A DNA stretch of 64,000 bases from Akkermansia muciniphila (GCA_945883495.1 CAMCXS010000014.1:1-64000); one strand, 5' to 3'. Shown: positions 54,272 through 63,966, numbered from the stretch's first letter. Translations and numbers: made by a program. Notes: a model not told the origin generated them from the sequence alone.

Positions 54272-55323
54272 GCGATGCCCCGGCTCGGTTGAAGCTTCCG
54301 CTTCCCTCCCGGTTGCCCCTGCTCGCCTTAGCGCCGATGCAGGAAGTGACCGACCTTGAGTTCATGCGGGTGCTTCACGGTTATGGCAATCCCGATCTCT
54401 ATTTCACGGAGTATTTCCGAGTCCACGCTCATTCTCGCCCGGACCGTTATATTCTCCGCTCGATCATCGAGAATCCAACAGGCAGGCCGATCGTGGCGCA
54501 GATGATCGGGGACGATATCGATCGCTTAGTGGCCAACGCCGAAGAACTCCAACGCTATCCAGTGGCGGGGATCGACCTCAATTTGGGTTGTCCAGCCCCC
54601 TGCGTCTGCAGCAAGAATTCCGGTGGCGGGCTGCTCCGGAATCCGGCCAAAGTGGATGCTATTCTGTCGGCGTTGCGCTCTTGTGTGCATGTGGCCTTCA
54701 CCGTGAAAACGAGAATCGGCTTTGAGAGTCCGGATGAATTCGATCGGCTCATTGATATCTTCGGACAGCACGAAATTGATCTGCTCTCCGTCCATGGCCG
54801 GACCGTAGCGGAACGTTACAACACCGCGATTCATTACGATAAGATCCGCTTGGCCGTGCAGCGGCTCCCCTGCCCCGTGCTGGCCAATGGAAACGTGGTC
54901 TCGCTCCGCACCGCCTTGCTCACCCTGAAACAGACGGGAGCCGCAGGTTTGATGATCGGTCGCGGCGCGATTCGTCATCCCTGGATCTTCGCGCATCTGC
55001 GGCATTACTTCGAACACGGCACCGAGCTTCCGGCCCCTGATTTGCGGGATCTGCGGGGCTATATTGAGCTGCTTTACCGCGAGACCCGCAACGAAGAAGC
55101 CACCACGTTGCAGCATATCACCCGGATGAAACGATATCTCAATTTCATCGCACCTGGGCTGGGCGCGGATGAGCGCTTTCTTTACGAGATCAGGCGGGTC
55201 CGCGAAGAGGCGGAGTTCTTCGCCATCTGCGACCGGCATCTCAAAGAGGGAGCTGCGGTTCCGGCCGAGCCTCCGCCGGAGTCCGTATTCGCGGGACTCG
55301 CCGGGCTGGATTCCGTCGCGTGA
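54268..55323 (+). CDS. tRNA-dihydrouridine synthase
   Basis: 351 residues from the GTG at 54268. It reduces uridines in tRNA using FMN and NADPH. Signatures: LLALAPMQEVTDLEFMRV, IDLNLGCPAPCVCSKNSGG with the active-site Cys, FTVKTRIGFE, LLSVHGRTVAERYN, PVLANGNVVS and GLMIGRGAIRHPWIF. The family is clear, but which Dus subfamily and which tRNA position cannot be told. The start is coupled to the preceding secreted-protein gene, an odd functional pairing. Confidence 0.93.
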   Translation: MSDAPARLKLPLPSRLPLLALAPMQEVTDLEFMRVLHGYGNPDLYFTEYFRVHAHSRPDRYILRSIIENPTGRPIVAQMIGDDIDRLVANAEELQRYPVAGIDLNLGCPAPCVCSKNSGGGLLRNPAKVDAILSALRSCVHVAFTVKTRIGFESPDEFDRLIDIFGQHEIDLLSVHGRTVAERYNTAIHYDKIRLAVQRLPCPVLANGNVVSLRTALLTLKQTGAAGLMIGRGAIRHPWIFAHLRHYFEHGTELPAPDLRDLRGYIELLYRETRNEEATTLQHITRMKRYLNFIAPGLGADERFLYEIRRVREEAEFFAICDRHLKEGAAVPAEPPPESVFAGLAGLDSVA

Positions 55324-55341
55324 CTCTGGCAAAGTGCCGGA

Positions 55342-56310
55342 ATGAAGACGCAATTGACGATCCTGCTCCTCCTAACCCTGGTATGCCTGTGCCTGCAAGC
55401 TCAGGAAGCGATCCGACGCGAAATCTTCACGAACTTCGCGCCAGCCGAAGTTCTCAAGCCTGCGATCCAAGGTGCCCTCTCCCCAGAAGGCTGTTTCGTT
55501 CTTCTTCCGGAAAAAGGCACCGTGCTCGTCATTGACCAGGCAGATCACATTGCGGCGGCGGAAAAGGCGATCGCGGACCTGAACACTCCTGAGCCGGGGC
55601 TGGAACTGCACGTCGGCGTTCGCACCGGCGGAGTTTTGCCCCTACCGCCATCGCCAGTGGCGGATCCCTTCGTGGGAAGCCGCGACTTCCTCGTGCCAAC
55701 CGAATTCGCGCCGGCAAGGATCATCACGCAAGCGGACGGAAACTACGTCGTCATCCCGGCCACGCCGACGCGATTCGGGCGGCGCAGCGTGGGAACAACG
55801 TTGGAATCCACCGCGATTGCGAACGCGGACGGAACCGTTCAAGTCAATCTCAACTACCAAGACGTCAAATTCGTCGGCTTTATCCCGTATGGCTCTCCGG
55901 TGCTGCCATTTGACACGGCGTCCGCGATCCCGATGCAAGAGCGTCTCCCCCGCCCCATGGTGATGGGAACCTTCCTGAGGAGCGTCCTTCCCGAATTGCC
56001 CATTTTCGAGACCACTCGGATCTCCACGTCGATTCTGGTCTATCCGCAACGGACGGCCGCCACGGTACAGCTGGAGCTGCTGCCGCAAGTCACCGTCCCA
56101 GTAGAAGACGGGGCCCAAGACCACACCCATCTTTTTCGGGAGTACAAGACCAAACTCGTTTTAAAACACGGTGAAGTCGCCTCGCTTCGCGGATTTCGCA
56201 ATGCTCCAGATGCCTTCAATGAAGCCTTCTTTGGCGACGAGGAAAACCCCACCGGCAAAACAGAACTCGTTCTCAAAGGTTGTATCGTTCCCGCCACTCG
56301 ACCAAAGTAG
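55342..56310 (+). CDS. Secretin-like exported protein, no pore domain seen
   Basis: 322 residues with a signal peptide (ILLLLTLVCLCLQAQ). The N-terminal part (NFAPAEVLKPAIQGALSPEG, VLVIDQADHIAAAEKAIADL) is like the N-domain of type II/III secretins. The rest is beta-rich with a repeat-like VYPQRTAATVQLELLPQVTV and KTKLVLKHGEVASLRGF. It lacks a full secretin pore, so it may be a stand-alone secretin-N domain protein. It lies 18 bp after dus. Confidence 0.7.
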   Translation: MKTQLTILLLLTLVCLCLQAQEAIRREIFTNFAPAEVLKPAIQGALSPEGCFVLLPEKGTVLVIDQADHIAAAEKAIADLNTPEPGLELHVGVRTGGVLPLPPSPVADPFVGSRDFLVPTEFAPARIITQADGNYVVIPATPTRFGRRSVGTTLESTAIANADGTVQVNLNYQDVKFVGFIPYGSPVLPFDTASAIPMQERLPRPMVMGTFLRSVLPELPIFETTRISTSILVYPQRTAATVQLELLPQVTVPVEDGAQDHTHLFREYKTKLVLKHGEVASLRGFRNAPDAFNEAFFGDEENPTGKTELVLKGCIVPATRPK

Positions 56311-56561
56311 TCTCCGACGTCAACCGCGCCTCTGCTCTCAGGCAACTAAACGAACATTAGGCTCACTTTTCATTCCGACCGCTTGATTTCTTCTTCGAGC
56401 CTCGGGTCACAGGAATGAATCGAAAACCAAGCATCGACGCACTCAAGGGGCGCGTTCCTTCTGCGCATGATACAAGATTACCCTCTTGCCTTCAAGAATT
56501 CTGAATAAGCTTTGGTCGAGCGAGAGGGTTCCAGGTTCCTCTCGGATTTGGGCGGTAAAGA

Positions 56562-56777
56562 CTACGTCGGACGGCTGCGGAGCGAATGGATCAGCTGCAA
56601 CAGAGGTCTCCTCATGGATAAATCGGGCGACAATCCGGACAAACCGAATTTCACTGGTCCCATTTCAATCAGTCTCACCGATTTCACTTCGGCGCTCACC
56701 GACGGCGATAACATCGGCCATGCCAACCATAGGAGGCAGCATCGGAGAGCTATGAACTCGGAACACCTCCTCCTCAT
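56562..56777 (-). CDS. Possible remnant or small secreted protein
   Basis: 71 residues starting MRRRCSEFIALRCCLLWLAW. The first 29 residues form a convincing signal peptide ending SPSVSA, and the mature part is short (EVKSVRLIEMGPVKFGLSG). In another frame about 60 bp upstream a perfect AGGAGG lies before an ATG (about 56823) whose frame stops after nine codons, hinting at a frameshifted or truncated gene. The family is not recognised. Confidence 0.35.
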   Translation of the reverse strand: MRRRCSEFIALRCCLLWLAWPMLSPSVSAEVKSVRLIEMGPVKFGLSGLSPDLSMRRPLLQLIHSLRSRPT

Positions 56778-56875
56778 GAGTAGATTCCAACGCCATCATG
56801 GCCACCAGAATAAAGAACCACGCATGTTTCCTCCTTTTATTGGTGCTCTGACTGCCTTTGCCAAGCGATGCAGCC

Positions 56876-56899
56876 CCAGCCGAATCCCTTATCGGCTGG
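56876..56899 (-). terminator. Hairpin immediately after panB, without a clear T-tract
   Basis: The stem CCAGCCGA/TCGGCTGG with an 8-nt loop starts right after the panB stop. On the minus strand the following bases are GGGCTGCATC, not T-rich, so this may stabilise the mRNA end rather than terminate intrinsically. Confidence 0.35.
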
Positions 56900-57718
56900 T
56901 CAACTCTCAATCCTCCCGACGGAGCGGACGAACTCGTCGAGCAACGCGCCGTCCATTTCCACAAAATGGCTCCGTTCCGGAAAGCGGCCTTCTTTGACGT
57001 CAGCGATATACTCGGAAAACGCCGCGATCCGTTCCCGCTGCAAACGGCGTTTCTCCTCCAGGAAATTGCGATACGCTTTGGCGTGACGCGGCAAGCGCTC
57101 TTCATAATCGCCCAAGATATCATCCGAGAAGAGGAATTGCGTATCGCAACCGCCACCGGAACCGAGCGACATCAGAATCATGCTGGTGCGGGCACAGAGA
57201 AAGCTGGCCAGATTGTGAGGCACGACCTCAAGCTCAGCGGCATAGGCCCCAGCGCTCTCCAGCGTCTTCATCTTGCGATATAAATCCTGCGCTTCCTCCA
57301 CGGTTTTGCCGATGGCGCGATATCCGGTCCAAGTCACATGACGCGGTACCATACCCAAATGGCCTACCACTGGAATCCCCTCCCGGGCCATGGCTTCGAC
57401 GATCATCGGACTGGCAGAGCAGTAGACGGAACTGGCGCCAGCCTCCAGCGCGCGAAAGGCCACCCGAATTGCGTCCTCGGCCGACGCCAAACCGTGCGGC
57501 GTCGCACCCGATAGAAAGCTGTTCGGCGCCGCCGCCACCAGCAACGGGAAGCGGGCTTGAGATTCCGGCGTATCGTAGCTGCAACTCATGAGGTCCACAC
57601 CCGCCGCTTCCGCCGCCGCGGCTTCCTCGGGGGACTTCACGTGGATATGGGTCAGGCAACGCTTGCCTTTGAGCTGCCGGAGATCGTAAACGGTGTATTT
57701 CTTGCGCGGACGGAGCAT
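56900..57718 (-). CDS. panB: 3-methyl-2-oxobutanoate hydroxymethyltransferase (PanB-like)
   Basis: 272 residues of the PEP mutase/isocitrate lyase superfamily. PanB makes ketopantoate from ketoisovalerate and methylene-THF in pantothenate synthesis. Family sequences: GIPVVGHLGMVPRHV, ELEVVPHNLASFLC, LGSGGGCDTQFLFSDDILG (usual form IGIGAGxxCDGQ), and a substrate-site Asp in GVDLMSCSYDT. The active-site segments are more diverged than in E. coli PanB, so a related C-C bond enzyme is possible. Confidence 0.82.
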   Translation of the reverse strand: MLRPRKKYTVYDLRQLKGKRCLTHIHVKSPEEAAAAEAAGVDLMSCSYDTPESQARFPLLVAAAPNSFLSGATPHGLASAEDAIRVAFRALEAGASSVYCSASPMIVEAMAREGIPVVGHLGMVPRHVTWTGYRAIGKTVEEAQDLYRKMKTLESAGAYAAELEVVPHNLASFLCARTSMILMSLGSGGGCDTQFLFSDDILGDYEERLPRHAKAYRNFLEEKRRLQRERIAAFSEYIADVKEGRFPERSHFVEMDGALLDEFVRSVGRIES

Positions 57719-57769
57719 CGGTCTGCGCGCAGCATTGCGGAGGCGAAGGCTGCTGGCAAGCTCCGTCGC

Positions 57770-58714
57770 TCAGCGTTTCCGCGTCCGGCGGGAAGCCGCT
57801 TTTCCATTCCGCTGGCGGCGGCGCCGGGTGAGGAACTTCCAAAGCGCTTCTTCCAAGGGGCGGTCGGTGGTGAGCGTCACCCAATCAATCCGGTTCTCCC
57901 GGGCGGCCCGGCGCACCGCCTTCTCGTGGGCGGCAAAGCGTTGCCGGTAACGCTCTCCGGCTTCGGCTGGATCGACGAACATCTCCCGGCCGGTTTCCAC
58001 GTCCTGAAAATGCCCGGCCTTCTCAAACGCGAAGGTAACCTCCACCGGATCGAGCACGCGGAAGAGCACTACGTCGTGCCCCGCTGCTCGCAAGGACCTC
58101 AGCCCGGCCGCGATCTCCTCCGCCGGCACCAGGAAATCAGAGACCACCACGATGAGACCACGCTTTCGGCAGAGAAATGGAATCCGGCGCAGCATCTCCG
58201 CCAGCCCAGTACCCGTCCCATGGCAATCCCGGTGCAACATCGCCATAAAGCGGCGCAAATGCCCCGGCCGGGAACGCGGCGGCAACTGTTCTGCGATCCG
58301 CTCGTGAAAGGTGGTCAACCCAATGGCGTCCCCTTGTTTGGATAAGAAATATCCCAAGCTCGCGGCGAGCGTGTTTGCATAATCGACTTTGCGGACCGGT
58401 CCGGCTCCAAAGGTCATGGAGCGGCTCTGATCCACGAAGAAGTGGGCCCGCAGGCTGGTTTCGTCTTCGTATTTCTTGATAAAGTGCCGGTCGCTCCGCG
58501 CCAGGACCTTCCAATCCATATAACGAGGGTCATCGCCCTGGGTGTATTGGCGATACTCGCTAAATTCGACGGAAAATCCGTGAAACGGACTGCGATGCAG
58601 CCCGCGCCAAAACCCTTCCACCACCGCCCGGGCGCGCAGCTCCAAGGACCGGATCCGCATCAAGGTCGCGGGATCGAGAAATCGCGTCGAATCTGGAGCC
58701 GTCGAAGTCTTCAA
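57770..58714 (-). CDS. DUF58 domain protein (vWA-like)
   Basis: 314 residues from a TTG at 58714 that overlaps the moxR stop (TTGA). The N-terminal FLDPATLMRIRSLELRARAVV and the DUF58 core GDDPRYMDWKVLARSDR with a vWA-type DQSRSM are clear. DUF58 proteins are partners of MoxR AAA+ ATPases, probably in assembly or maturation of membrane/periplasmic complexes. The downstream ATG at 58660 would remove conserved residues, so the rarer TTG is preferred. Confidence 0.88.
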   Translation of the reverse strand: MKTSTAPDSTRFLDPATLMRIRSLELRARAVVEGFWRGLHRSPFHGFSVEFSEYRQYTQGDDPRYMDWKVLARSDRHFIKKYEDETSLRAHFFVDQSRSMTFGAGPVRKVDYANTLAASLGYFLSKQGDAIGLTTFHERIAEQLPPRSRPGHLRRFMAMLHRDCHGTGTGLAEMLRRIPFLCRKRGLIVVVSDFLVPAEEIAAGLRSLRAAGHDVVLFRVLDPVEVTFAFEKAGHFQDVETGREMFVDPAEAGERYRQRFAAHEKAVRRAARENRIDWVTLTTDRPLEEALWKFLTRRRRQRNGKAASRRTRKR

Positions 58715-59691
58715 GCGGCCAGGAGATGATCAATCACTTGGGACACCGTCACGCCTTCGGCCTCGGCCCGGAAGTTCACCAGGATGCGATGCCGCAGCAC
58801 AGGCAAGGCCAACGCCCGGACATCCTCCTCCGTAACGTGCGCCCGGCCTTCCAGCAGTGCGCGGGCTTTTCCGGCCAGAATGAGATTTTGCGCGGCCCGG
58901 GTTCCGGCGCCCCACTCCACCCATTCGTTGACGAAGGAAGACGTGCCTTCCCGGTGAGGGCGCGACGCCGCCACAAGCCGGACGGCGAAGCGCGCCACAT
59001 CCTCGGAGACGGGAACGCGACGCACCACTTGGTGGAAGTTCAAGACGTCCGCTCCGTTGAAGAGCCGGCGCGGCGATTCCCCCGGCATCCCGGTGGTTTT
59101 GCGGACAACGGCGACTTCTTCATCCTCGCTTAAATAGTCGATGATGACGTTGAACATAAACCGGTCGAGCTGCGCCTCGGGCAAGGGATACGTGCCCTCC
59201 ATTTCGATCGGATTTTGCGTCGCCAATACGAAGAACGGTTCCTCCAGCCTCAGCGACCGTCCGGCCACGGAAACTTGGTGCTCCTGCATCGCTTCGAGCA
59301 GCGCACTCTGCGTTTTGGGCGGCGTCCGGTTGATTTCATCCGCCAAGATGAGGTTCGCAAAAATCGGTCCTTTCTGGAACTCGAGGGAACGCGCTCCCGC
59401 CGCCGATTCCGTGAGGATCTCGGTCCCGGTGATATCCGACGGCATCAAGTCCGGGGTGAACTGAATCCGGTGGAAGGAGAGATCGAAGACATCCGCCAGC
59501 GTCCGAATCAGCAACGTCTTGGCCAAGCCCGGCGCCCCGGTCAGCAAGCAATGCCCACCACTCAAGAGCGCGATCAGCAACTGACCGATGACGTCTTTCT
59601 GGCCGACAACGACTTTGGCGAGTTCCGCCTCGATTTGTTGCCGGGCCTGGGCGAGCCGCTCGGCGGTCTCCTTTTCAAGTGCGTAATCCAT
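58711..59691 (-). CDS. MoxR family AAA+ ATPase
   Basis: 326 residues. Walker A LLTGAPGLAKTLLIRTLAD, Walker B LILADEINRTPPKTQSALL, sensor-1-like VLATQNPIEMEGTYPLPEAQ, and sensor-2 and lid in the C-terminus. MoxR ATPases act as chaperones with vWA proteins. It is translationally coupled to the DUF58 gene and follows the DUF4159 gene by 12 bp. Confidence 0.94.
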   Translation of the reverse strand: MDYALEKETAERLAQARQQIEAELAKVVVGQKDVIGQLLIALLSGGHCLLTGAPGLAKTLLIRTLADVFDLSFHRIQFTPDLMPSDITGTEILTESAAGARSLEFQKGPIFANLILADEINRTPPKTQSALLEAMQEHQVSVAGRSLRLEEPFFVLATQNPIEMEGTYPLPEAQLDRFMFNVIIDYLSEDEEVAVVRKTTGMPGESPRRLFNGADVLNFHQVVRRVPVSEDVARFAVRLVAASRPHREGTSSFVNEWVEWGAGTRAAQNLILAGKARALLEGRAHVTEEDVRALALPVLRHRILVNFRAEAEGVTVSQVIDHLLAA

Positions 59692-59703
59692 AGAGAGCCG
59701 TGG

Positions 59704-60531
59704 TCAGTGGGTCAGAGCGTAAAAGACGATATTGATGCCCATGGGGAATGATTTCTTTTCGGAGAATTCGCGAAAATACCACTCGTTCTCCCCTTCCCGC
59801 TCCCAGCCATCGCCGAGATCGGTGTTGTGACAGATGATCATCATCATGCGTCCGTCGTCATCAAATACGCCACGGAAATGCGGAGTCTCAGCGCCTTCCT
59901 TGTACCACTCGTAGGTGACGCCGAGCCCGGAATCCCGCGCCTCCAGCGCCGTGCCGATCGCGGGGATTTGCGGCTTTTCCTTGAGGTCGAAGACGCAGTG
60001 AAACACCTCGTGCGAGAGCGGCAGTTCCTCGGGTTCGCGATTGGGGAAAATCATCTTGAAGGCCCGGTAGAAGCCTTCCCACTCCTCGGTTCCCCAGAAA
60101 TCATCGACCATCAGGAAACCGCCATTGAGAAGATACTCGCGGAGCACGGTGGCTTCCTCCTCGGTGAGGTCGATGTTCCCCGGCTCCACCATATAGATGA
60201 AGGGATACGGCTTGATTTGTTCCGCATCGATCTCTACGACGACCGGATCCGGATGCACGCGCAAGGAGGTGAGCGATTGCAGGCGCCAGGAGAAATTCAG
60301 TTCCGCTTCGGGATAGTCAGTTTGCCATTTCCCAAAACGCCGGCCGGATCGCTCGCTCCAGGAGTCATATCGAATCCGGGCAAAGCGGAAGGTGTCCTGC
60401 GGCATCTCCTTGCTCGCCTCCCAGTCGGGAAAATCCCCGTAGCCGCGGACCTGCAAACGCGGATTGTTCCTTCCCTGGGCAACGAAGCTCCCCAGAGCGA
60501 AGAGAATGGCGATCAAGGTCCGGACCGTCAT
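59704..60531 (-). CDS. DUF4159 domain exported protein
   Basis: 275 residues from an ATG at 60531 that overlaps the upstream gene stop (ATGA). The signal peptide is LIAILFALGSFVAQG. The domain carries FRFARIRYDSWSERSGRRFG, YPFIYMVEPGNIDLTEEEA and GGFLMVDDFWGTEEW, a glutamine amidotransferase-like fold found in DUF4159 proteins of PVC bacteria and others. It likely acts with the MoxR/DUF58 pair in the cell envelope. Confidence 0.85.
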   Translation of the reverse strand: MTVRTLIAILFALGSFVAQGRNNPRLQVRGYGDFPDWEASKEMPQDTFRFARIRYDSWSERSGRRFGKWQTDYPEAELNFSWRLQSLTSLRVHPDPVVVEIDAEQIKPYPFIYMVEPGNIDLTEEEATVLREYLLNGGFLMVDDFWGTEEWEGFYRAFKMIFPNREPEELPLSHEVFHCVFDLKEKPQIPAIGTALEARDSGLGVTYEWYKEGAETPHFRGVFDDDGRMMMIICHNTDLGDGWEREGENEWYFREFSEKKSFPMGINIVFYALTH

Positions 60532-63083
60532 GAGGATTTCTTGCGTTGCAATTCGACGAGCAACCGGTGCGCTTCCAAATAGCGAGGCGCCTCCACCAAT
60601 GCTTCGAGGACGTGCCGCCGGGCCAGTTCGACGTCGCTGGAAGCAAGAAGCTGCCCCAACCGGAAATGAATTTCGGCCGCGTTCTCCGGTTTGAGCAGCA
60701 GCAACGTCCGAAACGCTTCCACCGCGCTGGCGGCATCCCCGGCCACTTCCGCCCCGCGTCCCAGCGCATAGTGCGGCGGCTTGAGGAACGGATTGATGGC
60801 TAGTTGCCTTCGCGCAGATTCCCGGACGCCTTCCCAGTTTCCCGATCTCTGGTCCAGTTCGATCAAACGCAAGCACGCCGCGGAGGCCGTCGCGCTCTGT
60901 TGCGTCCAAACTCGTAGAGCCGCCGCCTCCGCCGTATCATCCCCGAGAGCCCGCGCCGCCCGGGCCAAGAGGTCGTGGCCGTTGTCCTCGCCGGTATACC
61001 CGGGAAATAGGTCGATCTGGGCCTTCGCCGAGGCGGCTGCTTCTTCCCAGCGCGATTCTCCCAGCAGCTTCAGCGTGTGCGCCTGGCGGATCCAATAGTT
61101 CCGGGGATACTCGCGCAAGGGCTCCTCGATGGGGAAAAGTTCATCGGGACGGGTCCAATCGATCCCGCCGCCGTAGGCTTCCGCTTGGGCGCGAGCGTAG
61201 GTTTGGAATTTCGTTTCCAGCTCATCGATTGCTCCATAAGTCCCGGCCAGGGCATCGTTGATTGCCTGCCCCTCGGCCAATCCGGCGAGCAATTCGCGAA
61301 AACGGGCTTCGCCGTGAGTCGCGACGAGGAAATCAACGACCAGGGACGATTGGAAATAGGCAAACATCAGGTCCTCCGGCTTGTCCGCCCCGCGAAAGGC
61401 GCCGCTGAGCTCGCTGATCGGAGTCAGCCCGTCATCGCGCAAAATCCGGGCGCGCCACTGAGGAGTCATCGACTGCCCCCAGTTGGGATCGCGAAGCCGT
61501 TCTTCGTGGACGGAGATTCCTTCGCTGAGCCAGCGCGGCATCCGGTTGCGAGTCGCGGTCAAGGTCACCACGTGACAAAACTCGTGCCAAAGGGTGGCCT
61601 CCCAATTCGTCGTGCCGCTGGCGTGGGAACCGGGACTGTTCACCGTGATGACGGTGCCGAAACAGACGCCCAGATAACCCGCGCCTCCGAGTTCCCCGAA
61701 GGTCCGGATCGCGAAATCTTGCTGTTCGGCAAAGATCTCCACGAGCGTCGGCCCTCCCAGCGTCACGCCGTATTTGCCGAGAAAGCGGGTTCGGGCTTCT
61801 TCCAGCAGTGCCTCGACGCGGTCGCCGTAGATTTTCATCTCGTCCGGGCGCATCCGCAGGGTGAAGTGCGGCGTTTGCTGGGTCTCGTAGGCGGCCAGTT
61901 GATCCTTGAGTTTGAGGTAGTTGAAGGCAAGCACGTTGTAGGGGTCCGCCTTGGCAACCTCGACCGACAGACTCCAAGCCCCCTCTTCGTCCCCCAGCCG
62001 GAGCAGGTCCGAGGCCAGCTGCACCTTGGCCGCGAGAAAACCTGGATCCCACTCCAAAGCTTTCCGCTGCTCCGCCGCGCCTTCCGCGAAGCGGTAATGA
62101 CGGGAAAGGCCCCGGCCCACCACATGCGGCACTTCCGGATTGCGGCCCCAAAGCTGAAGGGCTTGGTCCACTGTTTGGCGGGCCAGATCCTCGTCGTTGT
62201 CCCGGAGAATCGCGATCAATGACCGCATTGCCCAGGCCACCGGATGCGCGGCGTTCACCTCCACCACGCGTTGCAACAGCGGCTCCGCATCGGTGTAGCG
62301 CTCCGCATCAAGCAGCTGCTCCGCCTGCAACAAGAGCGCGCCGGCATGCGAAGGATTTACCTCCAAGGTCCGTTGCGCGTTGGCCACGGCCTCTTCGCGG
62401 TCACTCGGCCAAAAGGCCCGGGCGAGGCCGAAGCGGAGATTTGGATCCCGAGGCGAAATCTGTAATCCTCCGCGAAATTCAGTGGCGGCGCGGGCGAAAT
62501 CGGACTTGGCGAGCGCCAGTTCCCCAGCCGCCAGAAACGCCTCGGGCGATTTGGGGTCCTTCGACTTGGCCGCCCCATAAAACTGCTTGAGGACGCGTTC
62601 CGGATCCGCGCTCATGGCTGCGGCGATGCGCCCCAAGGCCACCAACTCGACCGCGTCACGCTCCTTCAGGGGGAGGCGCCGCGCCTCCTCGTTGGCACTT
62701 TGCAGAACGCTCTTGGCCTCGTCCGCCTGCCCAAGAACGAGAAACAGCCGATACGCCTCCGCAAGGAACTCCACCTCCCGCCCGTAGAGCTTGACCAAGC
62801 CCGGCAATTCCTCCCGCGCCTGCTCCCAACGACCCAACGCCTCCAGCCCGCGCAACCGCAAGATCTGCCATTTCCAAGGCGACGCGGACCGGGGCAAGGC
62901 TTGGCCGGCGGCTTCCACGATCATGTCGTAGTGCCCTTCGTCGAGCACCTGGGTCATTCGGGGCAGATAATGCTCGTCGAATTGGCGCTGCGATTCGTCG
63001 CGGTCCTCGAAATGCTGCGCGGAGGCGGCCAGGGCCAGCATCAGGCAAGCCATGAAACCGAGAAACCGGATCCGGAGAGGCAT
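60528..63083 (-). CDS. TPR-repeat protein with peptidase MA-type (HExxH) domain
   Basis: About 851 residues from the ATG at 63083, with a signal peptide (FMACLMLALAASAQ). The N-terminal half is TPR-like (ELALAKSDFARAATEFRGG, LRFGLARAFWPSDREEAVA). A central gluzincin-like segment has the zinc motif LWHEFCHVVTLTA, then LSEGISVHEE with the third ligand. A second TPR block follows (LIELDQRSGNWEGVRESA). It heads the DUF4159-MoxR-DUF58 operon and is probably a periplasmic metallopeptidase or scaffold. Confidence 0.85.
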   Translation of the reverse strand: MPLRIRFLGFMACLMLALAASAQHFEDRDESQRQFDEHYLPRMTQVLDEGHYDMIVEAAGQALPRSASPWKWQILRLRGLEALGRWEQAREELPGLVKLYGREVEFLAEAYRLFLVLGQADEAKSVLQSANEEARRLPLKERDAVELVALGRIAAAMSADPERVLKQFYGAAKSKDPKSPEAFLAAGELALAKSDFARAATEFRGGLQISPRDPNLRFGLARAFWPSDREEAVANAQRTLEVNPSHAGALLLQAEQLLDAERYTDAEPLLQRVVEVNAAHPVAWAMRSLIAILRDNDEDLARQTVDQALQLWGRNPEVPHVVGRGLSRHYRFAEGAAEQRKALEWDPGFLAAKVQLASDLLRLGDEEGAWSLSVEVAKADPYNVLAFNYLKLKDQLAAYETQQTPHFTLRMRPDEMKIYGDRVEALLEEARTRFLGKYGVTLGGPTLVEIFAEQQDFAIRTFGELGGAGYLGVCFGTVITVNSPGSHASGTTNWEATLWHEFCHVVTLTATRNRMPRWLSEGISVHEERLRDPNWGQSMTPQWRARILRDDGLTPISELSGAFRGADKPEDLMFAYFQSSLVVDFLVATHGEARFRELLAGLAEGQAINDALAGTYGAIDELETKFQTYARAQAEAYGGGIDWTRPDELFPIEEPLREYPRNYWIRQAHTLKLLGESRWEEAAASAKAQIDLFPGYTGEDNGHDLLARAARALGDDTAEAAALRVWTQQSATASAACLRLIELDQRSGNWEGVRESARRQLAINPFLKPPHYALGRGAEVAGDAASAVEAFRTLLLLKPENAAEIHFRLGQLLASSDVELARRHVLEALVEAPRYLEAHRLLVELQRKKSS

Positions 63084-63282
63084 AAGGAGGCAAGATGGCG
63101 AATGGCGGCGCAAAAGTCAGCAGAAAACGCCCTTGATTTCTCGATGGCTCAGGGCAACCTACCGGTCCCGTTTTCCGCCAAAAACGAAATCAACCGCGAA
63201 GGGGTCTTTCTGGACCAAACGGAACCTCGGTGGAACTTCGCAACATCACTCGCCGTCTTGATTCAAAGCGGCACCAAATCAC

Positions 63283-63966
63283 ATGTCTCAGGAACTTCTC
63301 GTCGAACTCGTCGAAGCTGGCGTTCACTTCGGTCACCAAAGCCGCAAGTGGAACCCGAAGATGAAGCCCTTCATTCTGGAGGAGCGCAGCAATATCCACA
63401 TCATCAACTTGGAGGCTACCGTCGGCCAAATCGATCGCGCCGCCGATTACCTCGCCGACCTCTTTGAAGGCGGCAAGCGCCTCCTCTTCGTCGGGTGCAA
63501 ACGCCAAGCTCAGGAAGCCGTCCGTGAAGCGGCGGAAGCTTGCGACCAGTTCTTCGTCAACCATCGCTGGCTCGGCGGCACTCTCACCAACCTGGAAACG
63601 ATCCGCAAGAGCGTGAAGCGCCTCGACTACTTGGAAGGGATTGAGAAGTCCCCCGAATTCAAGAAGATGAGCAAGAAGGAACTCGCCGCCCTCGGCCGCG
63701 AGCGCGCCAAGCTCCAGAAGAACCTCAACGGGATCCGCAAAATGGAGCGTTATCCCGACGCCCTCGTCATCGTCGATTCCGCTCGCGAGACCATCGCCGT
63801 CGCCGAAGCCCGCCGTTTGGGCATTCCAATCGTCGCCATCGTCGATAGCAATGGCGACCCGGATTTGATCGATTACCCGATCGCCGCGAACGACGACGCG
63901 ATCCGTTCCATCCGCTTGATCCTGCAACGCTTGATCGCCCCGATTCTCAACATCAAGGGCCGTTAA
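63283..63966 (+). CDS. rpsB: 30S ribosomal protein S2
   Basis: 227 residues. Signatures of the family: [55 protein letters not shown] and [19 protein letters not shown]. Slightly shorter than E. coli S2 (241). In most bacteria rpsB is followed by tsf; that gene would lie past the right edge. Confidence 0.97.
   Translation: MSQELLVELVEAGVHFGHQSRKWNPKMKPFILEERSNIHIINLEATVGQIDRAADYLADLFEGGKRLLFVGCKRQAQEAVREAAEACDQFFVNHRWLGGTLTNLETIRKSVKRLDYLEGIEKSPEFKKMSKKELAALGRERAKLQKNLNGIRKMERYPDALVIVDSARETIAVAEARRLGIPIVAIVDSNGDPDLIDYPIAANDDAIRSIRLILQRLIAPILNIKGR

Larger units (their letters stand above)
56311..56899. other. Intergenic region between the secretin-like gene and panB
   Basis: 589 bp. It contains a possible small secreted-peptide ORF on the minus strand (56562-56777, annotated separately) and a hairpin at 56876-56899. 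No other gene-like sequence is seen. Confidence 0.5.
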
